NCBI GenBank assembly: GCA_033557685.1
Contig: JAWQRN010000086.1
Location: forward strand, 1 to 40,107
Origin: Sperchopsis tessellata
Lineage: Eukaryota; Arthropoda; Insecta; Coleoptera; Hydrophilidae
Direction of reading: 5' to 3'
DNA: 40,107 nt
Position numbers and translations under genes: made by a program. Below, piece after piece: positions 1-10,159 of the stretch; within the stretch, counting starts at the first letter, position 1, and the number at the start of each line of letters is the position of its first letter. The notes beneath the pieces are model-generated. The model did not search any database, was not told where the DNA came from, and was given only the letters and a program-made list of their open reading frames with translations.

Positions 1-65
1 GAGCCTCTACACGGTTTCCACCCGGAAACAACATTCATACAGATACTAACCGTGGAAGTCTATTA
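1..65 (-). repeat. Left window-end copy of the dispersed fold-back repeat family (partial)
   Basis: Bases 1-37 are the exact reverse complement of 40037-40073. The part that follows, with the motif CGTGGAAGTCTA near 51-62, recurs in reverse at 424-434 and again at 26315-26327, always next to fold-back arms. I therefore read this as the outer flank of one more fold-back copy cut by the window edge. Inside it, GTTTCC and GGAAAC (14-29) form a six-base-pair hairpin with a four-base loop. Confidence 0.7.
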
Positions 66-451
66 CATTTAAATGTTTTTAAACTTTATAAAAAGCTAAT
101 TTCTTTCTTCTTCCTGATGAATCTCAAACATGATATCACAGTTGTCACCTATACGCGCAATGCACTTCATAATCAAACCTACTTTTTCAATTAAGTTTGA
201 CTCCATACTGCCATTTTTCAAGTCAAAATACTAAATTATTATTGAAAATATTATTTTTTAAGTGTCATTAAAACAGCTTCTACATTTCTACCATTCGCCT
301 CTGTTTTTGGGCAATAGAAATTTTTGAAATGTATTCTTCAACAAAATGGATGACAAGCTATAGAAACTTTCACCTTAGAAATCTAATCGTCTATTTCCAA
401 AATAAAAGTAGTTTATCACAGTACGTAGACTTCCATGGCCACAGTAAATAT

Positions 452-888
452 TTTCAAGTTTTCTGGGATATAACCGTGTGTTGGCTTTTGTTTTTGCCAC
501 CGTTGCAGGGAACATTATCAAGACATTTAGCTTTTAAAAGTGCTAATTATAGATTGCCATGTAGCTCTGAAAATTACTAGATGTAGGTGCCGATCAACTC
601 TAAAATGTGCTAATAATAGAATAACATGTAAATCTCACAAGTGCTAGTCTGGAAATATATTTTTTTTTTTATTTCTTGACTAGCACTTGTGAGAGCTACA
701 TGATATTCTATTATTAGCACTTTTTAGAGCTGGTCGTTACCTACATCTAGTACTTTTCAGAGCTACATGGTTATCTGTAATTAACACTTTTAAGAGCTAA
801 ATGTCATGCTATTGTCCCCTGCAACGGTGGACGAAACGACGGCAAAAAGAAAAGCCAATACACTGTTATCTCCCAGAAAACCTGAAGA
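452..888. mobile_element. Fold-back (long-TIR MITE-like) element, both arms present
   Basis: The left arm (452-649) and right arm (679-888) are imperfect reverse complements around a short T-rich loop (650-678). The outer part of each arm reads like CTTCAGGTTTTCCGGGAG, then a run equivalent to TTGGCTTTTCTTTTTGCC. The inner part is a set of about 34-bp subrepeats built on AGCTCTnAAAAGTGCTA, starting at 529, 563, 596 and 630. The left arm has lost the GACGTTTCGTCC segment that the right arm keeps (828-839). No coding capacity is seen. Related copies are at 21176, 25685, 26036 and 36257 and at both window ends. The mobilising enzyme is unknown. Confidence 0.85.
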
Positions 889-1115
889 TAGTTAATCACA
901 TTTTTTAAATGTTCCTTCTTGTGCTTTTTATTTTCTTTGAAAGCTTTTTTATGCTCCAAGTTTATACACTCGGTTTCGTAGTTGTCTCTGCCATTATTAA
1001 CCCATTCGCAGACAAGATGCCCATAGACGTGTATGATGTAGGTACATGGCCAAGACATCTGCTTATATTTTATTTGAACAAAACCCTATTATAAAATAAA
1101 AGCGATGTAAAATTT
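889..1115. other. Non-coding spacer
   Basis: AT-rich sequence between the fold-back element and the piggyBac remnant. The two short open frames that overlap on opposite strands here look like chance. Confidence 0.5.
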
Positions 1116-1962
1116 CTTATGGTAACACCATTGCTGACATTCCAAATTTTCAGTTTGATCAAAATTTACCAGGGGTAAAAGTTACATTTGACGAAGAACC
1201 AACTGCATTGTCATATTTCAAAAAATTATGGGATGTCCAACAGTTATATACAGTTGTTACAAAATAGTGCTCGACCTCAACCTTGATTTAGCAGAAGTAA
1301 TAACATAAGAAATGTCTCGATAGAAGAAATCAATAAATTTTTGGGTCCTTTGATATTGCAGGCCCTTGTAGACTTTCCCACATTTAGAAATATTTTTTTG
1401 ATGAATTCATTATATTCCCATCCGGCATTTGAAGCCAAAATGTCGGGTCGATGATTTGAACAAATTCTACGCTGTTTCAGGTGTTCTAAAGGCGATTTTG
1501 AACCAACGACTCCCACGAAGCTAGCAAAAATAAGTCCTCTGGCAGAATTTCTTTTAGAAAAATTTAGAATGGCCTATTATCTGTCTTAAGATGAGTCATT
1601 TCTGCTCTTCCAAAGAAGACTTACTTTTCGTCAGTATATAAAAGGAAAAAACCTGTTCTTCTGATGGATATGTTCTGAATGTTGATGTTTACAATTGAAA
1701 ATCGCAAACTTCTGTTGAAGCTCCAAAATTTGAGGCATTAGTAATGTCTCTCATGAAGCCATATATATTATGTGCACCACCTTACATGGATAATTACTAT
1801 AATAGCATACATTTGTCTTACGCACTACTAAAATTCAAAACGCACACTACTGCAACATTTCGAGGAAATCCCACAGAACTAATATTAGACGTTAAGCTTT
1901 CCGTGGTACACAAGAGTCCGCACGCACCTCCTATTATTCGATTATGTGGTTCCCTTGGTTAA
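1116..1962 (+). pseudogene. piggyBac-family transposase remnant
   Basis: A decayed DDE transposase readable across several frames with stops at 1265 and beyond. In order one can read PGVKVTFDEEPTALSYFKKL (the PB N-terminal region), EEINKFLGPLILQALVDFPT (the helix before the first catalytic Asp), a Phe-rich block around FEQILRCFRC, then LSxDESFLLFQRRLTFRQYI (the conserved DE and RxY region) and YMDNYYNS at about 1782-1806, which matches the family DNFYTS motif containing the second catalytic Asp. FRGNPTELI after it fits the conserved NR/PK region. The C-terminal cysteine-rich domain is absent on this strand. Frameshifts and stops make it inactive. I could not place its TTAA-flanked ends. Confidence 0.8.
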
Positions 1963-2215
1963 TAACACTGGATATTTATAAGAAAAATTAATAAAGTAGA
2001 AAGTAAAAATCTGGATATTTTAACGTGTTTTTTTTAAACCTCTGCCAGACGAAATAAGAACAAAACTAAGCATATCTTATTTACCTACAATTCACAAGCT
2101 TTGATATCTTTTATATTAAGGTTTTAAAATTTGCTAAGGGTGTCCAAATTTAACAAAGCCGTTATTTTGCAGTATATCTTGGATATATCTCGCTATTGAG
2201 TAATAAACCTAAAAT

Positions 2216-2383
2216 TCAAACATATTTTTGTTTTTCATTAATCTTTCTAGCAATGAATGGCAGACATTTTATGCAGCTTCCATGTCTGTAGTTACACTTC
2301 TTACACAGTGATTCTATCTTCTTACACCCTTTGCACATAGTACCGACACATTTCAAACCATTTTCATACCACCATGTTAAAAC
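2216..2383 (-). CDS. Cys-rich 3'-terminal exon of an unidentified gene
   Basis: Read on the minus strand, a good acceptor (tatatttttag, AG at 2385-2384) is followed by an open frame of 55 codons ending in TGA at 2218-2216. It begins VLTWWYENGLKCVGTMCKGC and carries seven cysteines spaced C-x4-C-x2-C-x6-C-x2-C-x6-C-x2-C, which looks like a zinc-binding module. I do not recognise the family. It sits antisense inside the last intron of the MYND gene. The upstream exons would lie at higher coordinates, but I could not find them. It could also be a fragment of a domesticated or decayed transposase with a zinc ribbon. The intact frame, Cys spacing and acceptor argue against chance. Confidence 0.5.
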   Translation of the reverse strand, partial: VLTWWYENGLKCVGTMCKGCKKIESLCKKCNYRHGSCIKCLPFIARKINEKQKYV

Positions 2384-2493
2384 CTAAAAATATAGAATTA
2401 ATTTTTTCAGAATCGGCCATCACTGCAATTTAGTTATGCTAAACCAGCAAGCTATTTATTTTCAACTTGAATTACTTATGTCTTCTTTTTTAG

Positions 2494-2619
2494 TGCTTCA
2501 ATTGTGGACAAGACGCTCTTTACCATTGCTGTTGGAACACTGCGTACTGTTCGCCGAGCTGTCAGCAACTACATTGGCAAGCTGAGCATAAGAAAGTCTG
2601 TAGACGCAAACGCAACTAG
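2494..2619 (+). CDS. ZMYND11: 3'-terminal exon encoding the MYND zinc finger of a ZMYND11/BS69-like protein
   Basis: An acceptor (tcttcttttttag, AG at 2492-2493) opens a 41-codon frame ending in TAG at 2617-2619. It reads CFNCGQDALYHCCWNTAYCS and then CQQLHWQAEHKKVCRRKRN, a complete MYND finger: CxxC, then CxxxxxYC, CQ, HW, H and C ligands. The block CCWNTxYCS-xx-CQQ-xHW and the RRKR C-terminus are typical of ZMYND11/BS69 (ZMYND8 is close). In that family the MYND finger binds PxLxP-type partners and sits at the end of a PHD-bromo-PWWP chromatin reader of H3.3K36me3. Only this exon is in the window; the rest must lie to the left or beyond it. An AATAAA at 2907-2912 could be the poly(A) signal. 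Confidence 0.88.
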   Translation, partial: CFNCGQDALYHCCWNTAYCSPSCQQLHWQAEHKKVCRRKRN

Positions 2620-3619
2620 TCGTACAAAAAAATCTTTACATTACTACAAAATTTATAGTACTTAGTAACTCCTTTGTTTTTTAAAAGAAAACATGCTTAT
2701 TAGTATAAAAAATACTGTGTCCAAAATTACCGTACAGGCTTTTTTCATTTTTATATTCTACCATATCTTAGTGCTGTTGTTTAGTAAGTTATGGAAATTT
2801 AAACAAATACAGTAGAGCCTCGATATAACGAACTAATTCTGATGAGGGGGTGTCAGATACAAACAACCCCTGTTAATCCCAGGGATTGTGTTCTGGACTC
2901 TATTAAAATAAAAAACAAACAACATATTAATGAACTAATTCAAAAAAAAATAATATATATTTGGAAAAATGGTTGTTCACTGTGTATGTCGCTTGAAAAA
3001 AAGAATCAGCATACCAAAAATGGACAAATTAGAAAAATGGTACAGAGCATATAGTTAGATATTTTCTTAGAATTTTTATTTTAATTTTAGCTGTAAATCA
3101 GTTTTTATTTTTTGTACCCAATCTTTTCGTAAAAATGATATTTACTGACAACAATCAAACTTAATTTTTTCGCAAGACAGAAAATAGTTTATTTGCGACA
3201 AAATCTAAACTTACTTAAAATAGAAATAGACTTTATTGTATCACACAAAAAATTCATACGCAGTTCTTAAGTGCAATTATATCTACAAAAAGAATATTCT
3301 AAATGTAAGAAAATGTAAAAATTAGTAACAATAGCAAATTCAAGATTTTACTGTATAACTACTGTAAATATTCCTCTACACTATTAAAACACCTTCCAAA
3401 TGCAGAGTTTTTACTTTTGTATTTTGGGTAAGGCTTTCCATATTAGAGGAAAACTAAAACAGTTTTATATGCATATGTTGAGTTTGAGTGATATTATACC
3501 TGCTGTCAGGATATAGTATGTCTTTGGAATTCCTAAGAATAAATGTCATGTTTTCTCGTTATTAAAGCTTAAGTATATACACTCTCATTAAGTGACTCCA
3601 ATACTCAACAAAAAGATGT

Positions 3620-4170
3620 CTACAGTATGTAAGATAATTTACAACAGAAATTGAATGTACAGCATGCTTCTGCATGATAAAGATATCCCTGGTGTGGCTT
3701 CTGTGACCCCCAAACAGGATATGCGGGGATGAAATGCAGTGTAATAACTATAGCTCTCATTTGTCTCCCTGCGTAAGTAACTGTCGAGAATGAATCTAAC
3801 CAGATTATGTGCCCATGTCAATCTTGAATCTAAATACACCCCTAAGAATTTAGCAGTTCCAATTATTTTTTAACGACCTGCACAGCTAGTGGTGAAGTGA
3901 AGGTTTACTGTTTTCTCGTTATTCATCATAATTTTGTTGGATTTGAACGTATTCTGAGCCTCCCCATACACTGCTGCAAATCAAGTCTATCAACCTCTTT
4001 ATCTCTTACCAATATGGTAGTATCATCTGCATAAAGGACAACTTTCTGAGAGATTAGCTGGGAGGTAATATATAATACATTTTAAAGCGGGCTCAAAGGA
4101 GATCCTTGCGAAACAACAGAGCCACTACACCTGGGGGTAGAGAACCCGTATAACTTATCTTCAATCGTAC
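3620..4170 (-). pseudogene. Non-LTR retrotransposon reverse transcriptase fragment
   Basis: On the minus strand, scattered across frames, one reads a QGSPLSPL-like segment near 4105, then VLYADDTTILVRDKE (catalytic YADD box at about 4040-4018), and further on AKFLGVYLDSRLTWAHNL near 3855-3790, which is the conserved FLGV-xLD-xxLxW block after the palm. Stops and frameshifts separate the parts. The order and spacing fit a jockey/CR1-like RT. The 5' end and endonuclease are missing. Confidence 0.75.
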
Positions 4171-4598
4171 AGGTGTGATACCAAAAGATCCAGTGGCTGT
4201 CCCCTAATTCCATAGTATGGATGGCAATGGGCCTGTAGTTTTCTGGATCATCTCTATCCCTTCTTGAACATTGCTACAACTCTTGCCATTTTTTGGTCTT
4301 CCGGATAAAATTCCTCTGAAAATCATGCATTTTAAAATAAACATCCACTATGGTCTTTATTTTCAATTTACATATAATTTCCTCGACTTCCATCTTTCTT
4401 ATTGGGCTCAAAAATAAGGAAAATATTGGTGATGTCTGAATGTTCAGCAGAGTTTAAAATGAGAGTTTACTTGCAGGAAAGCATTTAATTCATCTGCTCA
4501 TAAGCTGTACTTAGCTCCATTTTATTGTTCTGTTTTGGTATACTCTCTCTTCTAATGATTTCCCACACTTTTCTCTACATTTTCTATTTCATTGGTAA

Positions 4599-4750
4599 GC
4601 CGTCTCGGTACCTCAGTGGCTAAGTACTTGGCTTCTAAACGTGGGGTCTCGAGTTTGAGACCCAGAGGCGGCAGGCTTTTTGTGATTAGGGAAAAATCTT
4701 TGTGGTGCTCGTATTCCAAGAGGGGCGTAAAATGCAGGTAAATGAAAACC
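4599..4750 (+). mobile_element. tRNA-derived SINE (tRNA-Arg(UCU)-like head) or tRNA pseudogene
   Basis: The segment 4599-4672 is 74 nt long. Its ends GCCGTCTC and GAGGCGGC pair over eight positions like an acceptor stem. An A-box-like TACCTCAGTGGCTAAG is present, and the anticodon-loop position reads CTTCTAA (UCU, Arg). The B-box region AGTTTGAGACCC departs from GGTTCGANNCC and the T stem pairs badly, so a working tRNA is unlikely. A T5 run follows at 4676. The sequence after it (GTGATTAGGGAAAAATC and on) looks like a SINE body. It is inserted within the pogo-like element. Confidence 0.65.
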
Positions 4751-5226
4751 ATGTACATGTGGCAGTATACATTATGTCATAACAATCCTGTACTGATCAA
4801 AGCAGTATGGGCAGTCACTTTTACTAATGTTAAAATTTAATATGTATGATTTTGTTAGCTCTAGACATGTAATAAAAGCTGCCGTCCACAATTTATACGT
4901 AAATATATGTATTACCCTTTTTTATTTTAAAAATAAAGTTTAACAATTATTCATACATTACATTTAACTGCTATAAGCAGATAAAAATTGAAAATTTGAG
5001 TAGTATATATCTCAATATTTCCCCATTCACTATGAATTAATTTTATACAATATACTGGAATTTTAGTCTGTTATATCGGGGTTTCTTCTATCGAAGTTTT
5101 ACTCTATTTTAATTTTGCTTCAACCTATTGAAGTATTAAATGAATGTAATTAGTTTTAAAAGGGTCTAAAGTTTATCCTTGTGGACCTCTTAAGTTAGGG
5201 TGACCAGAGCCAAATTAAAAGACATG

Positions 5227-6894
5227 CAGGGTGTTCTCGACTTATGAAGGGACTTCATTCCGACAGCCCAGTTGCAAATTGAACAGATCATTTCAACTTG
5301 AAAATAAAAAAAAAACAATTACAATAATAATGAATATAAACTTTAATTCTGAGAATATGCTTATAAAACAAATGGACTCAGCTAACTGCCATTCTCCTTA
5401 GAGTCCAAGCTTTACCTCGTGACCACTTATCTTGTTATGAGGCTGAAAGTGGGGGATATCCAGATCTAAAACTGCGTGAATGTGGTCCTTGTTAAGAAGG
5501 TGGCAACATATATATTTCGGCCATTAGAACATGATAAATGCAAGATTCCATCAAATTTTACCAGATTAGCTGAAGGTGGTACCTGTTTTTAAGAAGAGAG
5601 ATATTATGGTGCTGGATAACTATTGTGATGCGTCATTTCTTCCTGTTCTGTCTAAAAACTGTAAGGCAGCAATATCTAGTTGTCTGTTGAAATTTGATCG
5701 GAGACATGGTTGTCTATCTCGTAACCAGTTTTGATTTCATACTGGGAAGAGCACAGCGAATGCTATGCTGGAGCTCATCACATTTCCTTTTGAGACTAGG
5801 AAGACCCTCAAAATAAATGCTTCTTTACTACATGATCTGAGTAAGGTCGTAATGCAGCACTATTGTATCAAGGAAAATGCATTGAGACACCTTTATATTT
5901 GTGCAACAGAAGGCACGATTAAGTGTGGTGTCGACCAGAGTTCACTTTTGAAACTATTGTTGTTCTGTCTGAAGATGGACATATTAAATGAAAAAATGAA
6001 GTTTATGTGGGTGAAAGCCTCTGAGAGGTTTTAGGGCAAATTAACTGCTACTAAACAAAAAGAAGACTGAAAAAAATCTACTTCACCGGCAGTTGCGTTC
6101 GTGATGTTGGATTTGTGTGGATGGTTGGATATGTGAAAATGACACACGTCTTACTTGGGCTCACCGTTTTGAGGATTCTTCAACAACCTTGTGTGGAACA
6201 CCAGTGCTGCTCTAATTGCTTATTATGCCTTTTTCATTCTCAAATGTGTTACGTGATCCAGGCTTGGGGTAATTCCTCCCACACGGGCAGAATCTTTATT
6301 CTACAAGATGATCAATAAAGATGCCATGATGCCCCCTGTGGAATTCAGACATCGACCTCCGAATATATGTATACTGAAACAGCTTTTAAGAGCAAGGAGT
6401 CAGTTTCCGGAGCTAAAAATCAGAAAAGTTCCCTACACTCTGCGAAATAGTGCATTTGTTGCTATTCCAACACACAGGATGACATCCACTGTGACTCAGC
6501 TTGACCACTTACTCCCTACAACGGATTACCAATGGACTTGACGAGATTATCGAATAGAGGCTTCAAGGCATGGGTTAAAAACATTTTGCGGAAGTTCTAG
6601 ACTTACATGCATATATTCTCTAATTTTGTGCATTTTTCATTGTTTAGTTATTGTGTGTATAGTTGTAGCAGATTATGTGTTTTAAATGTATTTGTACATA
6701 AGATTGATACTATTTTATGTATTTTTATATGACTTAGTAAAGAGTTTTAACAGTTTGGGCGAGTTAGCGCGACATTGACTAGATGAAAAAAAATTTGGAA
6801 AATGAGTCCAATTTGAACAATCGCAACTAGTGACGTTACAAGTTGAAAGTGCAAATTATCATAAGTGGGGGGTTTGTAAGTCAAGGACCCCCTG
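5227..6894. mobile_element. Tc1/mariner- or Tigger-like TIR element interrupted by a LINE fragment
   Basis: The left end CAGGGTGTTCTCGACTTATG and the reverse complement of the right end, CAGGGGGTCCTTGACTTACA, are clearly related. This sequence resembles the CAGGGxGTCCxCGACTTACG ends of Tigger-type elements. Just inside, GTTGCAAATTGAACAGATC on the left has a loose counterpart on the right. No transposase is readable. Flanking TA duplications are not intact. Confidence 0.55.
5560..6545 (+). pseudogene. Jockey/CR1-like LINE reverse transcriptase fragment
   Basis: Readable pieces in order: LPVLSKNCKAAISSCLLKFD and CLSRNQF (about 5640-5735), FHTGKSTANAMLELITF (the GFRxGxST fingers block, where the conserved Gly codon has become a stop), HDLSKVV (position of the DLSKAFD catalytic Asp; the second Asp is lost), GTIKCGVDQSSLLKLLLFCL (the GVPQGSxLGPLLF box, damaged), and near 6235-6310 VIQAWGNSSHTGRIFILQ, the typical YGxxxWGNS-xxxIFxLQ block. 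The region with YADD is missing. It is inactive and sits inside the TIR element at 5227-6894. Confidence 0.75.
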
Positions 6895-8189
6895 TTAATT
6901 AAACTAAGAGCTATTATATAAAATCTTTAAACAATTCGTATTATTTTGCCGTTGTATTTATTTTTGTTATTCTTTCAAAATGGCTAGTGAAATGTTATCT
7001 ATTTTTATTAGTATTTTCTTTTTCTCCAGTGAATTTAACAGCCAATTATATAAATATATCCTTTGTTTCATTGTGAAAGTAAATGTCAATAATGGGCATA
7101 CTACCATGTGAATAAACTTCAAAAAATCTAACGCTGTGGAAAGGACATTTCTTGTAAGGTATGTACTTCTTAAGTATTTAGATTAGTAAAAGCAGAAATT
7201 TTTGATTTTCAGTTTTATTTCTTATTTCCAGTTATATTGAAATTATCATTTGAACAGTTTCTTAATGTTGAATATGTATAGACACTTGATGCTATGTTAT
7301 AAAAAATAAAACATGGATGGGTCCAAGAGAGTTCCTCGAGGCGCACTTAAACAGTAAATCAACTGATGCAGTTAATTTTAAAAACACATGAAGTATTAAT
7401 TTTATCATGTTACAAATTACTTCATGTATTGTATAATAAATTAAATATGTAAATCTTTGTTAAAAGTTACTTAACAGAAATATAATTGATAACTGAAAAA
7501 TAAGTTTTTTTTTTATAAAACTACCTACTTACCTAAATCCAAATAAAAAAATGTACATACTATTTAAAAGTCTCTCCGTGTCAAACTCGGAAGGAATATC
7601 AAAATTTTTTAAATTACTGAACTGTCAGCAGCAACAAATTCTTTTGCCAATAATAATTTGAAATTATTTCATCCAAAGTAGATTTTAAATTTGGAATTGT
7701 ATAATAATATAATAGACCCCCTATAAAACTATTTTATAGGCAAAATTCATTCAGCAATCTAGAAAACTGTGGTATTGTGTATTAACCTTGTGGAGAGCAT
7801 AGATTCACTACCACTACTAATAGCCTCATCACCGGTAGTAATTTGGGAAATAAAATGTATGGAGGGCATCCAACAGCCAAATTATCTCAAGTGTAAGCAA
7901 TCTGTCATGCAACATTTTTAGAACTCTTGGTTATGATATACTGAATTCATTGACAATAACATATCTTCTGTGCTGATCTTACAGTAGCAGATTTTCAACT
8001 TTTTGTACCATGTTACTAGTTTGGTCCTTTCAATATTGAAAAAGTTAAGACCAATTTATCACTTGAAAATAAAATGAGGTATTTTCCACAAACTTATTGT
8101 CATAATGTCCCCGTTACCATTATCAAGGAACTTTATTGTGCAATACTTAATTTCTCTCATTTTATTTTTCTAAAAAACCGGTCTTGCAT
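6895..8189. other. No recognisable feature
   Basis: AT-rich sequence with short homopolymers. I see no exon, repeat pair or transposon motif that I can support on either strand. Confidence 0.5.
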
Positions 8190-8880
8190 GTAGCACTTGC
8201 TAGGTGGTTCTTTCAATCTCCATCGGCTGCACGTGTCCTAACCACCATATCCGCATGTCCTTTATGAGGCCTATGATTGTTTGTCCATTTATTAGTGCTT
8301 CCAGTTCGTGGTTCATTCGTATTCTGTATCCGTCCTCTGTTATTATTGGGCGGTATACCATCCGTAGCACCATCCTTTCTGTCTTTAGCAGTTTTTGTTG
8401 TAACTCCTGTGTATGAATCCAGCCTCCACACCCATATGTAATAACTGGTCTTATGAGTGCTTTATATAGTTTCTTTTTGGACTGGGATACTTGATTTCAG
8501 GAGAGTTTTAGGGCTTTATTGTCGTGACAGATTCTGTGTCTTACATCTGCAGCCATGTTGTTTGTACTGTCGATAGTTGCTCCTAGGTATCTAAATGTGT
8601 CCATGCCATCGAAGCCTTTGCCCTCTATTGTATATTGCGGATCTACGGTTGGTTTCTCAATGGTTGGGACGAATTCAGGCTCCCTTCCTATTTTCACTTC
8701 AAAATCTCCTACCATAATTTTTATGTCGTATTCTGCCACTTGTTGGGTAGTCTGTTCCAGTTTCGCATAGAACATTTCTTTTTCTACGTCGCTATATTCT
8801 CTGTGGGGTGAGTATATGTTAATGAATGTTTTGTTAAATTTCCAAATATCCCAGCTATTTATTAATATTGTTTGACACAA
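8190..8880 (-). pseudogene. RTE-like LINE fragment: endonuclease fused by deletion to the RT C-terminal end
   Basis: On the minus strand, 8880-8640 reads FINIYSPHREYSDVEKEMFY then DIKIMVGDFEVKIGRE, the apurinic-endonuclease block (the GDFN motif here is GDFE). The frame then jumps directly to FRYLGATIDSTNNM and HRICHDNKALKLS, a post-palm region, so the whole RT palm is deleted. From about 8460 downward another frame gives ALIRPVITYGCGGW, LKTERMVLRMVYRP and RIWWLGHVQPM, the classical C-terminal tail with its WxGHV block. Both parts lie in the order of one element. Confidence 0.8.
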
Positions 8881-9009
8881 AACTACATCCTTGCATTACC
8901 TAATATGTATACTGCTAATTATTTGGATTTGAAATTAATGTCTAATGGAACAAAACAGTAGTAACTATTAGGCATTGTCACTACTCCAGACAGTTAATAT
9001 AACTATGCT

Positions 9010-9392
9010 AATATTCTTGCGACTTTAAAATTACCATTACGCCCATTGGTACAGCTACCTGATGGACTAAAGAGACAAGTGTTTGGCATCTTCAACTTTT
9101 TTTCTTCAGAGCCGATGGAATTTTGATCGTATTGTTACAAAACTCATTAAATTCTATACATGTTACAATTCATTTGCAGGTAATTATTTTATTCTTATAT
9201 ACAAGTACTTACAAACTTATCAAACACTAAATTCAGTGTACTGAACGCAGATATTGTTTGTGCTAAAACGCGTCCATCCTGTGAAACCAAAGAAATCACT
9301 CCTATTGTTTCATACTTTCATAACACAAGAACAACGGTAACCACACACATCTGCAACTATCCGAGACGAGACCCTGTGGCAATAAAACTAAG
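9010..9392 (+). other. Exon-like stretch of unknown identity
   Basis: Several splice-like boundaries enclose open frames. A strong polypyrimidine acceptor (AG at 9108-9109) opens 70 nt reading ADGILIVLLQNS and continues to a donor CAG|GTAATT (9180). A second segment ends at AAG|GTAAGA (about 9393) and is open in more than one frame. Just upstream 9013-9126 is open, reading LKLPLRPLVQLPDGLKRQ. On the minus strand 9325-9190 is also open. I cannot decide the strand or the protein. This may be a host-gene fragment or a decayed transposon. Confidence 0.25.
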
Positions 9393-9894
9393 GTAAGAGA
9401 TATTATATTCATTTTAGTTAGGAGATATTTATTCTTTTTTTACATTAGGCAGAATGCAAAGTCTATACCTTCATTTATAGTTTGTATACACATATCGGTC
9501 CTTCCAAAATAACTTGACATAACATTTTGGTCGATGTGAGCCCAATAAATAAGACATTTGATGTAACCCTAAACTTTTGTGTTACTTTGTATCACAAAAT
9601 TCATGTTTCATTTCTCACCTACTTATGTACTGTACAACCATATCTTTATCTCAAAAGGAAAGTAAATATTTAGAAGCTGATATTGAGGTTAAAAAAAATA
9701 AAATAAAATTGAGGAAAGAAGAAAAACTCCAGTCCCCTGAGCGACAGACTAAGTAAGTGGTGTATAGGCACATAAAGTTGCTGAGCACAATATTTCAAAA
9801 AAAAACAGAAGGAAAGCCATCAGGACTTGCCCCCTTCTTGGCATCCAATCCAGTCAAGGCAATAGGATATCATTTGGATGGACAAACATGTGTG

Positions 9895-9998
9895 TCGATG
9901 TAAACAGAAGAGAAGTAATCCGAATACAACTTCCATAGCACAAAGGTGTGCGAACAAACTCGACTTACTCTATTTGGTTTGGGTCTGACTGTTATACA
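9895..9998 (+). repeat. 104-bp direct repeat, left copy (flanks the RTE fragment)
   Basis: The sequence from TCGATGTAAACAGAAGAG to CTGACTGTTATACA recurs with few differences at 11841-11943. It lies immediately before the RTE fragment. See the right copy and the corresponding finding. Confidence 0.9.
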
Positions 9999-10159
9999 TA
10001 TAGAGATAATGAAAAATGATATCAACACAGTAGTGAGAAATTTTTGTTGTAAAAACAAAGATAAAAATAGGAACACAAATGAACGTATTAAAACAGAAAT
10101 GAAAAAACTGATGATGCAGAAACATGACAAAAAGAACACCGGAATACACACAAATAAAC

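Larger units (their letters stand above)
2810..5104. mobile_element. pogo/Tigger-like TIR element with nested insertions
   Basis: The left end CAGTAGAGCCTCGATATAAC follows TA (2808-2809). The reverse complement of the right end, GAGTAAAACTTCGATAGAAG, precedes TA (5105-5106). The two 24-bp ends agree at about two thirds of positions, and the sequence resembles the CAGTxGAxCCTCGATxTAACG ends of pogo/Tigger elements. No pogo transposase is readable inside. Instead there is a LINE fragment (3620-4170) and a tRNA-like SINE (4599-4750). The element is old, and the pairing of these two ends is inferred. Confidence 0.5.
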
